A model generated the notes under the pieces. The model was not told the origin of the DNA. It did no database searches and saw nothing but the letters and a program-made list of their open reading frames with translations. A stretch of 15,265 nt of DNA from assembly GCA_050288705.1 (NCBI GenBank), contig JBNKEI010000048.1, forward strand, positions 1 through 15,265, given 5' to 3'. Within the stretch, counting starts at the first letter, position 1, and every line of letters begins with the position of its first letter. A program made the position numbers and the translations under genes. Origin of the DNA: JBNKEI01 sp050288705. Lineage in GTDB: Bacteria > Myxococcota > Myxococcia > Myxococcales > UBA5297. This document shows, one piece after another, positions 1 to 7,212 of this stretch.

Positions 1-1355
1 TTTCCGTTTTCGATAAGCAATCCATTTTTCGTGTAGAAGCTAAAATCCCCAGCGCCCATATTTACTTGACCATTAATAATATCTTCACAGTAAATACCCT
101 TTTTTATTGCAGCAATAATTTCTTCCTTTTTATGCGGTCCAGGCAGCATATAAGTCGAACGCATTCGTGGAAGGGGGGCGAAAGCATAGCTTTCCCTCCT
201 GCCGTTACCTGTTGGATTAACTTTATAATGCCTCGCAGAAATAACGTCGTGCAGGTAAGTGGTTAGTATGCCGTTTTCAACCAGCATGGTTTTTTGTCCA
301 TTATTTCCCTCATCGTCCACGTTAATCGAACCGCGCGCTCCCAACAAAGTACCATCATCAACAATATTAACAAACTGCTTAGCTATAGGTTTGCCAATTT
401 TGCCACCGTAAATAGAAATATTCTTGCGAATATGGTCGGCTTCCATGCCATGGCCGATAGCTTCATGTAACAAAATGCCCGATGAACCCGCCGCTAAAAC
501 TACTGGCATCTCCCCTGCGGAAGGCTGTATGGCGTCAAAAAGAATCAGGGTTCGTGATATTGCTAGGTCTAGAACTTTTTTAATTCGTTCAGGCGAATAA
601 TATTCAAAACCTGCCCGCCCAGAACAGGAATAGCTGTTTGATTCACGTCGTCCATGGTTCTCCGCTACGCAACCAATTCTTAATTCGGTCATTGGTTGAA
701 TGTCTTCAATAATGCGCCCCTGACTGTCAACGATCATTTTTGCATCCACAACATCACTAAAAGAAATATTTACCTTTTTAATTCGTGAATCAGATTGTAA
801 AGCTCTCGAATTTATTTCCGTTAAAATTCGCAATTTTTCAGGTGGCTCTACGCTTTCCCAATTAATTTTTGAGGGATAATATTGTGCAGTATTGCATGCC
901 CGAAAACTTCGGTGAAAAGGGCGAGCAGGTCCATCTGCAACCGATGCTGCAGTCTTAGCGGCTTGCAAGACTGAATTGAGGCTTAGATCTTCCGTATAGG
1001 CATAGCCGGTTTGGTCTTTTTTTATAACCCGTACTCCGAGTCCAAGCTCAACTGTAATATAGGCGCGGTTAACCTCGCCATCTTCAAGACCAAGATAGCG
1101 GTTAACTCGATGCTGGAAAAAAAGATCGGCCCAGTCTCCACCCTTGGAAAGGGCGGTATTTATGGCGTCGCTAAGCATGCGCTCACTTACCCCAAATGGA
1201 GCAAAATACCCCACTCCCTTGGCGTCGGCAGTAGGACGAGGAAGGTTAGATGCGCAGCCTGGCAGAAGATTACTCATGGTTGCCGCGGCAAACGCAGTCG
1301 TGCCCATGCCAATAAACTCACGGCGAGTGAAATGGTTTTTCCCTTGGCTCTTCAT
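1..1355 (-). CDS. tldD: TldD-family metalloprotease with Tat/lipoprotein leader (3' end beyond window)
   Basis: The frame is open for 451 codons from the ATG at 1355 to the left edge, so the C-terminus is missing (E. coli TldD is about 480 residues; my estimate is that 30-70 are lost). The zinc motif HEAIGHGMEAD begins at about residue 297, the TldD signature in which HExxxH binds the metal. TldD with PmbA forms a protease known for microcin B17 maturation, CcdA turnover and processing of modified peptides. Unusually, the N-terminus reads FTRREFIGMG, then an Ala-rich stretch, then LLPGC. That is a twin-arginine signal plus lipobox, so I infer export and lipid anchoring at about Cys34. Cytoplasmic TldD lacks this. 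No pmbA is visible. The start is the only ATG that keeps the whole leader; its Shine-Dalgarno is weak. Confidence 0.92.
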   Translation of the reverse strand, partial: MKSQGKNHFTRREFIGMGTTAFAAATMSNLLPGCASNLPRPTADAKGVGYFAPFGVSERMLSDAINTALSKGGDWADLFFQHRVNRYLGLEDGEVNRAYITVELGLGVRVIKKDQTGYAYTEDLSLNSVLQAAKTAASVADGPARPFHRSFRACNTAQYYPSKINWESVEPPEKLRILTEINSRALQSDSRIKKVNISFSDVVDAKMIVDSQGRIIEDIQPMTELRIGCVAENHGRRESNSYSCSGRAGFEYYSPERIKKVLDLAISRTLILFDAIQPSAGEMPVVLAAGSSGILLHEAIGHGMEADHIRKNISIYGGKIGKPIAKQFVNIVDDGTLLGARGSINVDDEGNNGQKTMLVENGILTTYLHDVISARHYKVNPTGNGRRESYAFAPLPRMRSTYMLPGPHKKEEIIAAIKKGIYCEDIINGQVNMGAGDFSFYTKNGLLIENG

Positions 1356-1553
1356 AGGTAATCCCGGGTGAAATGTGGACTTTTTCCAACTAAGTGATTC
1401 GCATAATATTCCAGAATGTTGTAGGAAAAATGACTTCGGTGTCTGCTTTTTTTAAATGCAAGGCAACACCTTGGATGTTCTGGTGATAATAGGCCTGTTT
1501 CTCCACTGGAAAAATTGATGTAGCATAACCAGATTACTTGTAAGGAAACTAAT

Positions 1554-1952
1554 ATGAATATAGGACGAAGTCGTGACGCTAGTTCGTACAGTTCTAGGGC
1601 TCGTGGTAGGTCGAATAATGATGCTTCTGCATCCAATGCTCGCAGAGACTCCGATAATGAGTCGGTCTCCAGCTATGCGAGCGCTAATAGCCACATATCA
1701 GACGTTGATTATTACAGAAGAGAAATTGGCCGAAGTGCAAGTGCTAACCGGAGAAAACTGGAAGACAAAGAAAATGTGCGTAGCGAGGAAGATAGAAGTT
1801 ATTATGAAGAGACTGAAAATGCCTATAACCACGAGATGAGTATTATTCGTCAACTCGACCAACTCGAATTGGAAGAGAAAAATTTCGAAAAAGAACAGAG
1901 CACAAGTAGAAAATTAGATACGATAAGTAAAAGACTAAGGCCACACCGTTAG
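1554..1952 (+). CDS. Ser/Arg/Asn-rich, probably disordered small protein, function unknown
   Basis: I do not recognise this 132-residue protein. AAGGA lies 7 bases before the ATG, which supports translation and this start. Residues 1 to about 50 are almost entirely Ser, Arg, Asn, Asp and Ala, with SR and RS dipeptides (MNIGRSRDASSYSSRARGRS), so that part is probably unstructured. From about residue 60 it becomes strongly charged and Glu/Lys/Arg-rich, with a likely coiled-coil around residues 90-120 (LDQLELEEKNFEKEQ). The C-terminus is basic (SKRLRPHR). There is no signal peptide or membrane segment. It is divergent from tldD and converges on the phosphohexomutase gene, with only 23 bases between the two stop codons and no GC-rich terminator there. 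A nucleic-acid or polyanion-binding role is conceivable from composition alone. Confidence 0.62.
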   Translation: MNIGRSRDASSYSSRARGRSNNDASASNARRDSDNESVSSYASANSHISDVDYYRREIGRSASANRRKLEDKENVRSEEDRSYYEETENAYNHEMSIIRQLDQLELEEKNFEKEQSTSRKLDTISKRLRPHR

Positions 1953-1975
1953 GATTTTAAAAAAGTATTTTTGCA

Positions 1976-3751
1976 TTAGCGCGCCCAGGAAAGAGTTGTT
2001 GAAAACAAGCAATCAGCTAGTATGCTAATTTGCATTTGGGCGCGCGATTGTGCCTGCTTCATAGACTCATGTTCTAATATTTCTTCACGTAATTCGAAAT
2101 AGAATTTAAGTTTCGGTTCCGTACCGCTAGGGCGTACCATTATTCGTCCGTGTTCTTTTCCGACTTGTCCCCCTCTTTTTTCCAAATACAGCGCGACCAT
2201 ATTTGTCTGCGGCAAAGAAATGGCGTCAAATTTCTCTCCCTGTCGGCGTGTTCTGTTGAAGTAGTCATCCACAAAAAGAATGGACCATTCCCCTAATTGA
2301 GTAGGTGGCTGGAGACGTAAATAATCCATCCATTGCTCGATTTGTTCACATTTGCCGCTACTGTTTGCTGGGAGATCAATGCTGTGTTGCAAGGAAATAA
2401 AAAGACCAAAACGTCGATATATTTCTTCTAGGTAATTTAATACCGATTTACCTTTGGCTTTTAAAAAAGCTACCAATTCAGCAAAAACCATCGCTGCGGT
2501 TATTCCGTCTTTGTCGTGCACTAATTCCCCTACGCAGTATCCTAATGCTTCTTCGTAAGCAATGACCAATTGTAGGCCCTTTTCTCTTTTTAACTCCCCA
2601 GCACGGTTGGCTAGCCACTTGAATCCAGTCAAAGTCTGTTCGCAGGTCACCCCTAGTTGGGCGGCCATTATGGAGAGTAGAGAAGACGAGACCACCGTAT
2701 TCAGCACCAACCGGTTTTTCCCTGCTGATTTTTGGGTTAACAGGTAGTAAGCGAGCAGAATACCAACCTGGTCACCGCTAAGCTGCAAATAGCTGCTGCT
2801 ATGGTCCATGTTGTTAGGTATGGCTACTGCTAGCCGGTCTCCGTCGGGGTCGTTGGCCAAAACGACATCTGCCTGGAGTTCTTTAGCCAAGTCTAAGGCC
2901 AGTTTTAAGGTGTCCTTTTCTTCCGGATTGGGAAATGCAATAGAGGGGAAGCCTCCGTCGGGTTGGTATTGTGATTCCACCGGATGAAAACTAGTGCATC
3001 CAATTTGGGCCAAGCCTTGGCAAGCCCAAGGACCGCCTACGCCGTGCAAAGGAGTGTAGACAACTTTTAAAGGGCCAGCCAAAGAACCGGGCATCAGCGT
3101 TTTCAAGGACTGAAAGTATTTGTCGCGCATGTCTTCATCAAGCGTTGAGTCAGGATTGAAACCAGGGGTAGAAAAGAATAAAGGCTCATTAGATTGAGCT
3201 GCTTGCATGATTTTGGCGCTAATCCCTTGGTCGTGAGGTTGCAAAATCTGGGCGCCATTTTCCCAATAAACTTTGTAGCCGTTGTATTGAGGGGGGTTAT
3301 GACTAGCGGTAATCATTACTCCTCCTGCCGTCTGGAGCTGTAGGATGGAAAAAGCTACCAACGGAGTAGGGACCGGCTTTTCAAAGTAATGAACTTGAAA
3401 GCCAAGCTGAAAAAAAACCGCTGCGGTTTCCCAGGCAAATTCCCGACTAAACTTGCGGGCGTCATATCCAATTACTATACCGCGAGAAGCTGCTTGAGAA
3501 ACGTTTGCCAAAAGGTAATTTGCCAAACCAATACTTGTTTGGCGAACAACCAGGCGATTCATGCGAGTGGGGCCTGCACCAAGTTCTCCGCGTAATCCAG
3601 CGGTGCCAAATTGCAGGCGACCGCGGAAACGATCGGCTAATTCCTGAAAGCACTCGTTTTGAATGAGCAGTTCAAGTTCTTGTTTGGTTTGAGGATCGGG
3701 ATCGCTGGCAATCCAGCGTTCAACCATTTTAACAAGCCTTGCTGTTTCCAT
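1976..3751 (-). CDS. Alpha-D-phosphohexomutase (phosphoglucomutase/phosphomannomutase, PgcA/PGM2-like)
   Basis: This 591-residue protein should interconvert hexose 1- and 6-phosphates, feeding nucleotide-sugar and polysaccharide synthesis in the cytosol. All four family landmarks are present: the catalytic phosphoserine in GGVMITASHNPPQYNGYK (Ser150), the Mg-binding loop DPDGDR (301-306), the sugar-specificity loop EEALGY (400-405), and the C-terminal phosphate-binding loop VRPSGTEPK (about 539-547). N-terminal FGTAGLRGELGAG and GFKWL (376-380) are typical of the long PgcA/PGM2 branch, about 580-600 residues, rather than of the shorter AlgC/GlmM enzymes. The ATG is preceded by AAGGA with a 6-base gap. 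The gene stands alone, divergent from the methyltransferase. Whether glucose or mannose phosphate is preferred cannot be read from the sequence. Confidence 0.95.
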   Translation of the reverse strand: METARLVKMVERWIASDPDPQTKQELELLIQNECFQELADRFRGRLQFGTAGLRGELGAGPTRMNRLVVRQTSIGLANYLLANVSQAASRGIVIGYDARKFSREFAWETAAVFFQLGFQVHYFEKPVPTPLVAFSILQLQTAGGVMITASHNPPQYNGYKVYWENGAQILQPHDQGISAKIMQAAQSNEPLFFSTPGFNPDSTLDEDMRDKYFQSLKTLMPGSLAGPLKVVYTPLHGVGGPWACQGLAQIGCTSFHPVESQYQPDGGFPSIAFPNPEEKDTLKLALDLAKELQADVVLANDPDGDRLAVAIPNNMDHSSSYLQLSGDQVGILLAYYLLTQKSAGKNRLVLNTVVSSSLLSIMAAQLGVTCEQTLTGFKWLANRAGELKREKGLQLVIAYEEALGYCVGELVHDKDGITAAMVFAELVAFLKAKGKSVLNYLEEIYRRFGLFISLQHSIDLPANSSGKCEQIEQWMDYLRLQPPTQLGEWSILFVDDYFNRTRRQGEKFDAISLPQTNMVALYLEKRGGQVGKEHGRIMVRPSGTEPKLKFYFELREEILEHESMKQAQSRAQMQISILADCLFSTTLSWAR

Positions 3752-3790
3752 GAAGATTCCTTTTTGACTTGGTCGAAATCTAGGTTGGTC

Positions 3791-3807
3791 ATTATGCTAG
3801 GTCTAGC
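3791..3807 (-). promoter_or_regulatory. Possible phosphohexomutase promoter element with overlapping inverted repeat
   Basis: On the minus strand, CATAAT (3796-3791) is a fair -10 hexamer about 40 bases before the phosphohexomutase start. Just upstream of it lies the inverted repeat GCTAG-GT-CTAGC (3796-3807), placed where a regulator could block polymerase. No convincing -35 is seen at 17-18 bases, so this is weak. Confidence 0.25.
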
Positions 3808-3878
3808 TTGCTTGGGAATTTTATCTCATTGAAGTTTGATGAGCTAAAATTGGTAATTTTTTCTCGGTGATAGGCGTG

Positions 3879-3884
3879 TATAAT
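3879..3884 (+). promoter_or_regulatory. Candidate -10 element for the methyltransferase gene
   Basis: A perfect TATAAT lies 28 bases before the TTG start, in an AT-rich stretch. No good -35 hexamer is found at 16-18 bases; TTGGTA at 3850-3855 is 23 bases away, too far. Position and perfect match favour a real promoter. Confidence 0.4.
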
Positions 3885-3912
3885 CATTGCCACTATTTTC
3901 TAGGAGTATTCT

Positions 3913-4671
3913 TTGGCATCCTTTCTGGCGGAAAAAAAAATACTGTCTACTGTACAGCAGGGGACTCGGTATGCTCCCGGCGGAGAAGATATTATTAAGC
4001 GGGTTGGTCTGTTGTGTGGCCTAAGCAAAGGCGAACGCGCACTGGTTTGGGACTGCAGCCGGGGAACGGGAGCATTATACTTGGCCAAAAAGTATGGATG
4101 CGTGGTTACCTGTGTGGAAGATGACTCAACAGTACTGGCTGAACTTGCGAAAAAATGCGAGTCGGAAAGTATTGAAGATTTGGTAGTCGGTACTACAGTT
4201 GAGCCTTTTGACTTTGAGGAATCCGATCAGGAATTTATGACGTTTTTTGCAGAAGTCGGGTTTCGATGTGTAAAACAAGAACTGGAAAAAATCGCTGAAT
4301 GCGGTTGGCAATTGTTAGTGCCTGAAGGAATGCTCGCACTAATGGCTACTGTACGGGTAGGAAGAGTAATGCCAGCCGCAGTTCATGCCTATTATAGCAA
4401 GCGCGGCTATGAATTGCCTTACCCTGGTGAGCTAGTGCAATGGCTGGAAAACAAAGGGTTTGAGCCATTGGCTTTGGAATCGCTGGGAGAATCTTCAATG
4501 TTCGAGTGGTACCGTTCCTTGGAACGTTCCTTGAAGGCAGAGCAAGCAATTAGTTGTTCAGAAGTTGATTTTTTAAAGCGAGAGATAGAAATCTTTCGTA
4601 GAGAGGGAGGACGCACCTGCGTTGATGTAGTTTTGTTTGTAGGGAAACGCAAAGAACTTGCCGCATCTTGA
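3913..4671 (+). CDS. Class I SAM-dependent methyltransferase-like protein
   Basis: This 252-residue protein has a Rossmann-type SAM-binding N-terminus: strand ALVWD followed by the glycine loop DCSRGTG (residues 47-53), then VVTCVEDD with the acidic residues near 69-71 expected to hold the ribose hydroxyls. Around residues 135-148, CGWQLLVPEGMLALMATV resembles the beta-4/beta-5 strands of methyltransferases. The substrate is unknown; the C-terminal half matches no family I can name. The TTG start is chosen because AGGAG sits 6 bases upstream and no better start lies in frame. Codons for residues 163-194 recur as a diverged copy at 7117-7212, to the right of the GC-rich insert, so this is the intact member of a duplicated pair. 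The gene originally converged on the kinase gene. Confidence 0.82.
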   Translation: MASFLAEKKILSTVQQGTRYAPGGEDIIKRVGLLCGLSKGERALVWDCSRGTGALYLAKKYGCVVTCVEDDSTVLAELAKKCESESIEDLVVGTTVEPFDFEESDQEFMTFFAEVGFRCVKQELEKIAECGWQLLVPEGMLALMATVRVGRVMPAAVHAYYSKRGYELPYPGELVQWLENKGFEPLALESLGESSMFEWYRSLERSLKAEQAISCSEVDFLKREIEIFRREGGRTCVDVVLFVGKRKELAAS

Positions 4672-4690
4672 TATGGCTCTAATAAAAGCT

Positions 4691-4792
4691 CTAGTAGGTG
4701 GTGCTTAATGATGGCGCCAAAGCCAGTCACTTAAGTAGCTGAGCAGATGCGGTCGTTTTTTTGGAGCCTTCGCTTTCTACGTATTCCATCAC
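4691..4792 (-). pseudogene. Remnant of the Ser/Thr kinase gene 3' end (internally deleted)
   Basis: Bases 4691-4726 match the kinase gene end at 7213-7248 with 3 mismatches in 36. Read on the minus strand they still encode the last kinase residues ALAPSLSTTY and a TAG stop, and all three mismatches are silent (TTA for CTG, TAC for TAT). Further in, a 7-base deletion and single-base indels break the frame. At about 4768 the match jumps to 7752-7776, the kinase segment encoding MEYVEGED, so roughly 455 bases are missing between; the joint falls in a shared CTTCGC or TTTCGC. Homology ends at 4792, one base from the stop codon of the GC-rich gene. This is the decayed left copy of a duplicated kinase end. 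Confidence 0.87.
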
Positions 4793-4793
4793 G

Positions 4794-6827
4794 TCAGTTG
4801 ACTATGCGGAAGGTCGCGCTGGCTTGCTTAATCGCGTCAACGGCAGGGCCGATCCGCAGCTCGAACTTGTCGTGATAGATGTAGTGGTCCACGTAGTTGT
4901 ACGCCCGGAACGACGACCACGTGGCGTCGGCCAGCCCATCGACCTGCATGAAAGTCGCGTCCCTGGCGAACTGGGTCGAAGCGTCGTTCCGCATGAGCGC
5001 GAAATCGTCTCCGTCGTGGCGCAAATAGTAGCCGGGGAAGTTTACCGCCTCGAACGACACGTACCCGGACGAGTCGTCGGCCAGGCCCGGCACGACGCGG
5101 AACTGCGAGTCTGTCGCGGGGCTCACGTTCGGGTCGATGCGAATGTCGAAGTTGTAGTGCCGCACATAGCGATCCGGATAGTTGTACGACTGGATCCAAC
5201 TGATGGGCGTGCTCTTGAAGGCTTCGAGCACGCGGGTTTCCTCCTCCGCGGTCAGGTTGAGAATGGAGCCGTGGCGTTTATGCGTGCTGCCCAGGTCGTA
5301 CTCGGTGAGTTTCACGTAGCTCGAGGTGTCGCTTAGGTTGGTCGGGGTAATCGGCAGGTAACCTTTACCGGTGGCATATTGGTCGAGCCACAGCGTCCAC
5401 TCTCTGCGGTCGTTGAACCTCGCCCACATCGGACCTTCCACCAGGCTTCCGGTCAGCCCGATACCCGATAAATTGCCGATGGACGTCCACGTGCCCAGGA
5501 TCGAGTTGGCTCCCTCGATAGTAATCTGGCCGTCCCCCGAGGCCCTATAGTACCGATACCCTCCAGCGCTGTCCTGGGCACTGATGATCTGGGTGTCGAT
5601 GATGTTCTGAGTGCCGGGGCGATTGATGTAGATCTGCGGAGTGGAGACGCTCTGGAAATCGCTGGTGTGCGCGTACCAGATGCGGTGCTTGTACACGCCG
5701 CCGATGTTGGATTTCGTCGCCCAATAAACGACGTAGTCGTCGCTGTCGGGATCGTAGATCGCCTCGGGCGCCCAGGCGTTGCCGGCGCCGGAGATTTCTC
5801 CCGCGACGTCGAGCAGACGCGGGCCCGTCCAGTTCACAAGATTGGTGGACTCCCACACCGTCAATAACTTGCTGCCCTTGGAGGAGGCGTCGCTCCAGGA
5901 CGTCCCGCATCCGATGCACAGATCAGTCGCGATGATCCAGTAGTGGTCGCCTGCGGGTGAGCGGATGATGGAGGGATCGCGGACGCCCCGGCTCCCGATC
6001 GTCGAGCGCAGCACCGGGCTGCCGTCGTGGAGGTCGTTCCAGTGAAGCCCGTCATCGCTGTGGGACATGTAGATCTGCTCGCCGTTCAGGCCTTCACCGA
6101 TGAAGTGGAACATCAGATAGCCGGTGTAGTTCACCACCAGCTCCTTGTGGCAGCTCGCGTCGCAACCATCACCCGGCTCGATGTCGCCGTCGTCGCACGT
6201 CTCGTCGCCCTGGATGATTCCATCGCCGCAGCGGTTGCACGCGCCGCCGCTAGTCGGGCATGTCCACCCGCCGGGCTCAACCTGGCAGGTGTTGGAGCAG
6301 CCGTCCTCCGAGCGTGGCTGACATTGGCTTGAGTCAGTGCAGCCGGTCGCGAGCGTGCACGGGTCTCCGTTGGCGCAGTGCATCCCGTCGTCGCATGTCT
6401 CGGGGTGGGTCGAGCTGGCGGATACGATCAGGTTGCCGCAGACCGTACAGAATCCGGTGGTTGGACAGTAGCCGCCCGGCTCGATCCGACACGTCTTGGA
6501 ACACCCGTCGCCAGCGTTGAGGTTGCCGTCGTCGCATTCCTCCCCCTTCTCTTTGACCAAGTTGCCGCAGCGGGTGCATGCCCCGCCCTCCGGAGGGCAG
6601 ACGCCGCCCGGCTCGATCTGGCAGGTAATGTCGCAGCCGTCTCCGCTGACGTTATTGCCGTCGTCACACGCCTCGGCGGTGTCGGAGCCCGCGGCCGAAT
6701 TGACGACTCCGTTGCCGCAGAGCTTGGTGGTGTCTGGGCTCTCATCGGGCGAGCCCCCTTGCTTTCCGCAGCTGAATTGTGCCACGGCGAGGACCAATAT
6801 CACACCCAAAGTGAGCTCTCTTTTCAT
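4794..6827 (-). CDS. Secreted lipoprotein: DUF4215 Cys-rich repeats, GH43-like propeller, AbfB (CBM42) domain
   Basis: The 677-residue product is probably a surface or secreted arabinan/arabinoxylan-active enzyme. Residues 1-20 form a lipoprotein-type leader ending FSC (Cys20). Four Myxococcus-type Cys-rich repeats follow (about 37-78, 87-121, 130-190, 200-226), with cores such as ECDDGNLNAGDGCSKTC. A GH43-like five-bladed propeller spans about 232-520, with candidate base Asp284 (GVRDPSIIR), WAPE near 352-355, and candidate acid Glu464 (LVEGPMW). An AbfB fold ends the protein (about 543-677; motifs YVRHYNF, YYLRHDGDDF, FARDATF, ATFRIVN), which in the family binds arabinose side chains. The ATG at 6827 is preferred: GGAG lies 8 bases upstream and it opens the signal peptide, whereas the longer frame to 6908 adds 27 residues that spoil it. 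High GC and a myxobacterial domain combination indicate transfer. Confidence 0.9.
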   Translation of the reverse strand: MKRELTLGVILVLAVAQFSCGKQGGSPDESPDTTKLCGNGVVNSAAGSDTAEACDDGNNVSGDGCDITCQIEPGGVCPPEGGACTRCGNLVKEKGEECDDGNLNAGDGCSKTCRIEPGGYCPTTGFCTVCGNLIVSASSTHPETCDDGMHCANGDPCTLATGCTDSSQCQPRSEDGCSNTCQVEPGGWTCPTSGGACNRCGDGIIQGDETCDDGDIEPGDGCDASCHKELVVNYTGYLMFHFIGEGLNGEQIYMSHSDDGLHWNDLHDGSPVLRSTIGSRGVRDPSIIRSPAGDHYWIIATDLCIGCGTSWSDASSKGSKLLTVWESTNLVNWTGPRLLDVAGEISGAGNAWAPEAIYDPDSDDYVVYWATKSNIGGVYKHRIWYAHTSDFQSVSTPQIYINRPGTQNIIDTQIISAQDSAGGYRYYRASGDGQITIEGANSILGTWTSIGNLSGIGLTGSLVEGPMWARFNDRREWTLWLDQYATGKGYLPITPTNLSDTSSYVKLTEYDLGSTHKRHGSILNLTAEEETRVLEAFKSTPISWIQSYNYPDRYVRHYNFDIRIDPNVSPATDSQFRVVPGLADDSSGYVSFEAVNFPGYYLRHDGDDFALMRNDASTQFARDATFMQVDGLADATWSSFRAYNYVDHYIYHDKFELRIGPAVDAIKQASATFRIVN

Positions 6828-7116
6828 TCCATATCTCCGGATTGCTGAGTGCGTACTCGCTCGCCAAGCGTTTGGGCCCATTCCGATTTTCCAAGGCACT
6901 AAGGACATTCGAGTGGCCTTCCGGTCGTCTTGCCCGCACTTGCTGCGTCGCAGGACTGCTGGCTCTTGCCGTGCCGAGGCGCTGAGGCCCCGATAGCTCC
7001 TATTTTACTCGATTCTCGAGTTGAACGATATCCTACACGGCAGTACATGCAGGCAAATTAACTGCGTCGCAAAGCGGATTTAGCAGTCTCGAAGTTCTTT
7101 TTAATCTGATCGTAAT
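6828..7116. other. Upstream region of the GH43 lipoprotein gene, no gene seen
   Basis: These 289 bases hold no convincing coding sequence. The near part (to about 7000) is GC-rich like the gene. The outer part contains the inverted repeat described separately and, on the minus strand, TAGGAT near 7034-7029 with a poor TTTGCC upstream, which might be a promoter. Beyond about 7030 the composition moves toward that of the host. Confidence 0.4.
7007..7021. repeat. 15-base inverted repeat upstream of the GH43 gene
   Basis: ACTCGA-TTC-TCGAGT is a perfect 6-base inverted repeat with a 3-base centre, about 180 bases upstream of the GH43 gene start. It has the shape of a dimeric regulator site. It also sits near the point where GC content drops, so it could instead mark the edge of the incoming DNA. 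Confidence 0.4.
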
Positions 7117-7212
7117 AAGCGCGGCTATGAATTGCCTTGCCCTGGTGAGCTAGCGCAATGGCTGGGAAGCAAAGGGTCTGAGCCATTGACTGTAGAATCA
7201 CTGGGAGAATCT
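7117..7212 (+). pseudogene. Remnant of the methyltransferase gene (codons 163-194)
   Basis: This stretch aligns without gaps to 4399-4494 of the intact methyltransferase gene, with 9 mismatches in 96 bases, 8 of them transitions. Seven codons change the amino acid (for example Tyr to Cys, Val to Ala, Glu to Gly, Phe to Ser) and only one is purely silent, as expected for a copy no longer under selection. It has no start or RBS. At its right end it joins directly to the kinase stop codon at 7213. In the left copy the same two points are 196 bases apart, so the methyltransferase 3' end and the spacer were lost here. The break lies in a short shared TCT. It is the decayed right copy of the duplicated junction. 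Confidence 0.88.

Larger units (their letters stand above)
4793..7116. other. Inserted GC-rich segment bounded by direct duplication of the host junction
   Basis: The segment between the kinase remnant and the methyltransferase remnant holds one gene and its upstream region. It is much more GC-rich than its surroundings: the line 5041-5100 has 42 G or C in 60, against 28 in 60 for 2281-2340. Left of it lies intact methyltransferase plus broken kinase tail; right of it lies broken methyltransferase plus intact kinase, in the same order and orientation. No transposase, integrase, terminal inverted repeat or short target-site duplication is visible. The layout is what single-crossover integration of a circle carrying the junction would leave, but a tandem duplication followed by insertion would look similar. 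The right 90 bases (about 7022-7116) are less GC-rich and may be of mixed origin. Confidence 0.72.

Noticed and set aside
1573..1839. An 88-codon frame overlapping the Ser/Arg-rich protein gene.
   Set aside because: The frame opened at 1554 has a good RBS and a consistent charged composition; this one has neither.
6828..6908. Upstream extension of the GH43 lipoprotein to a start at 6908.
   Set aside because: It places 27 polar residues before the signal peptide; ATG 6827 has a GGAG at the right distance.
4761..6996. Several long plus-strand frames opposite the GH43 gene (for example 4761-5336, 6027-6332, 6378-6848).
   Set aside because: They are by-products of high GC opposite a strongly supported gene; the translations are Val/Arg/Ala-rich with no domain features.
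4793..7116. Insertion sequence or transposon carrying the GH43 gene.
   Set aside because: There is no transposase or integrase, no terminal inverted repeats and no short target-site duplication; the flanking duplication is long and made of host genes.
4399..7212. Assembly artefact explaining the duplicated methyltransferase and kinase pieces.
   Set aside because: The copies differ by about 9% with specific indels and internal deletions, which a misassembly of one locus would not create. Chimeric joining of different strains is still possible and is covered by the read check.
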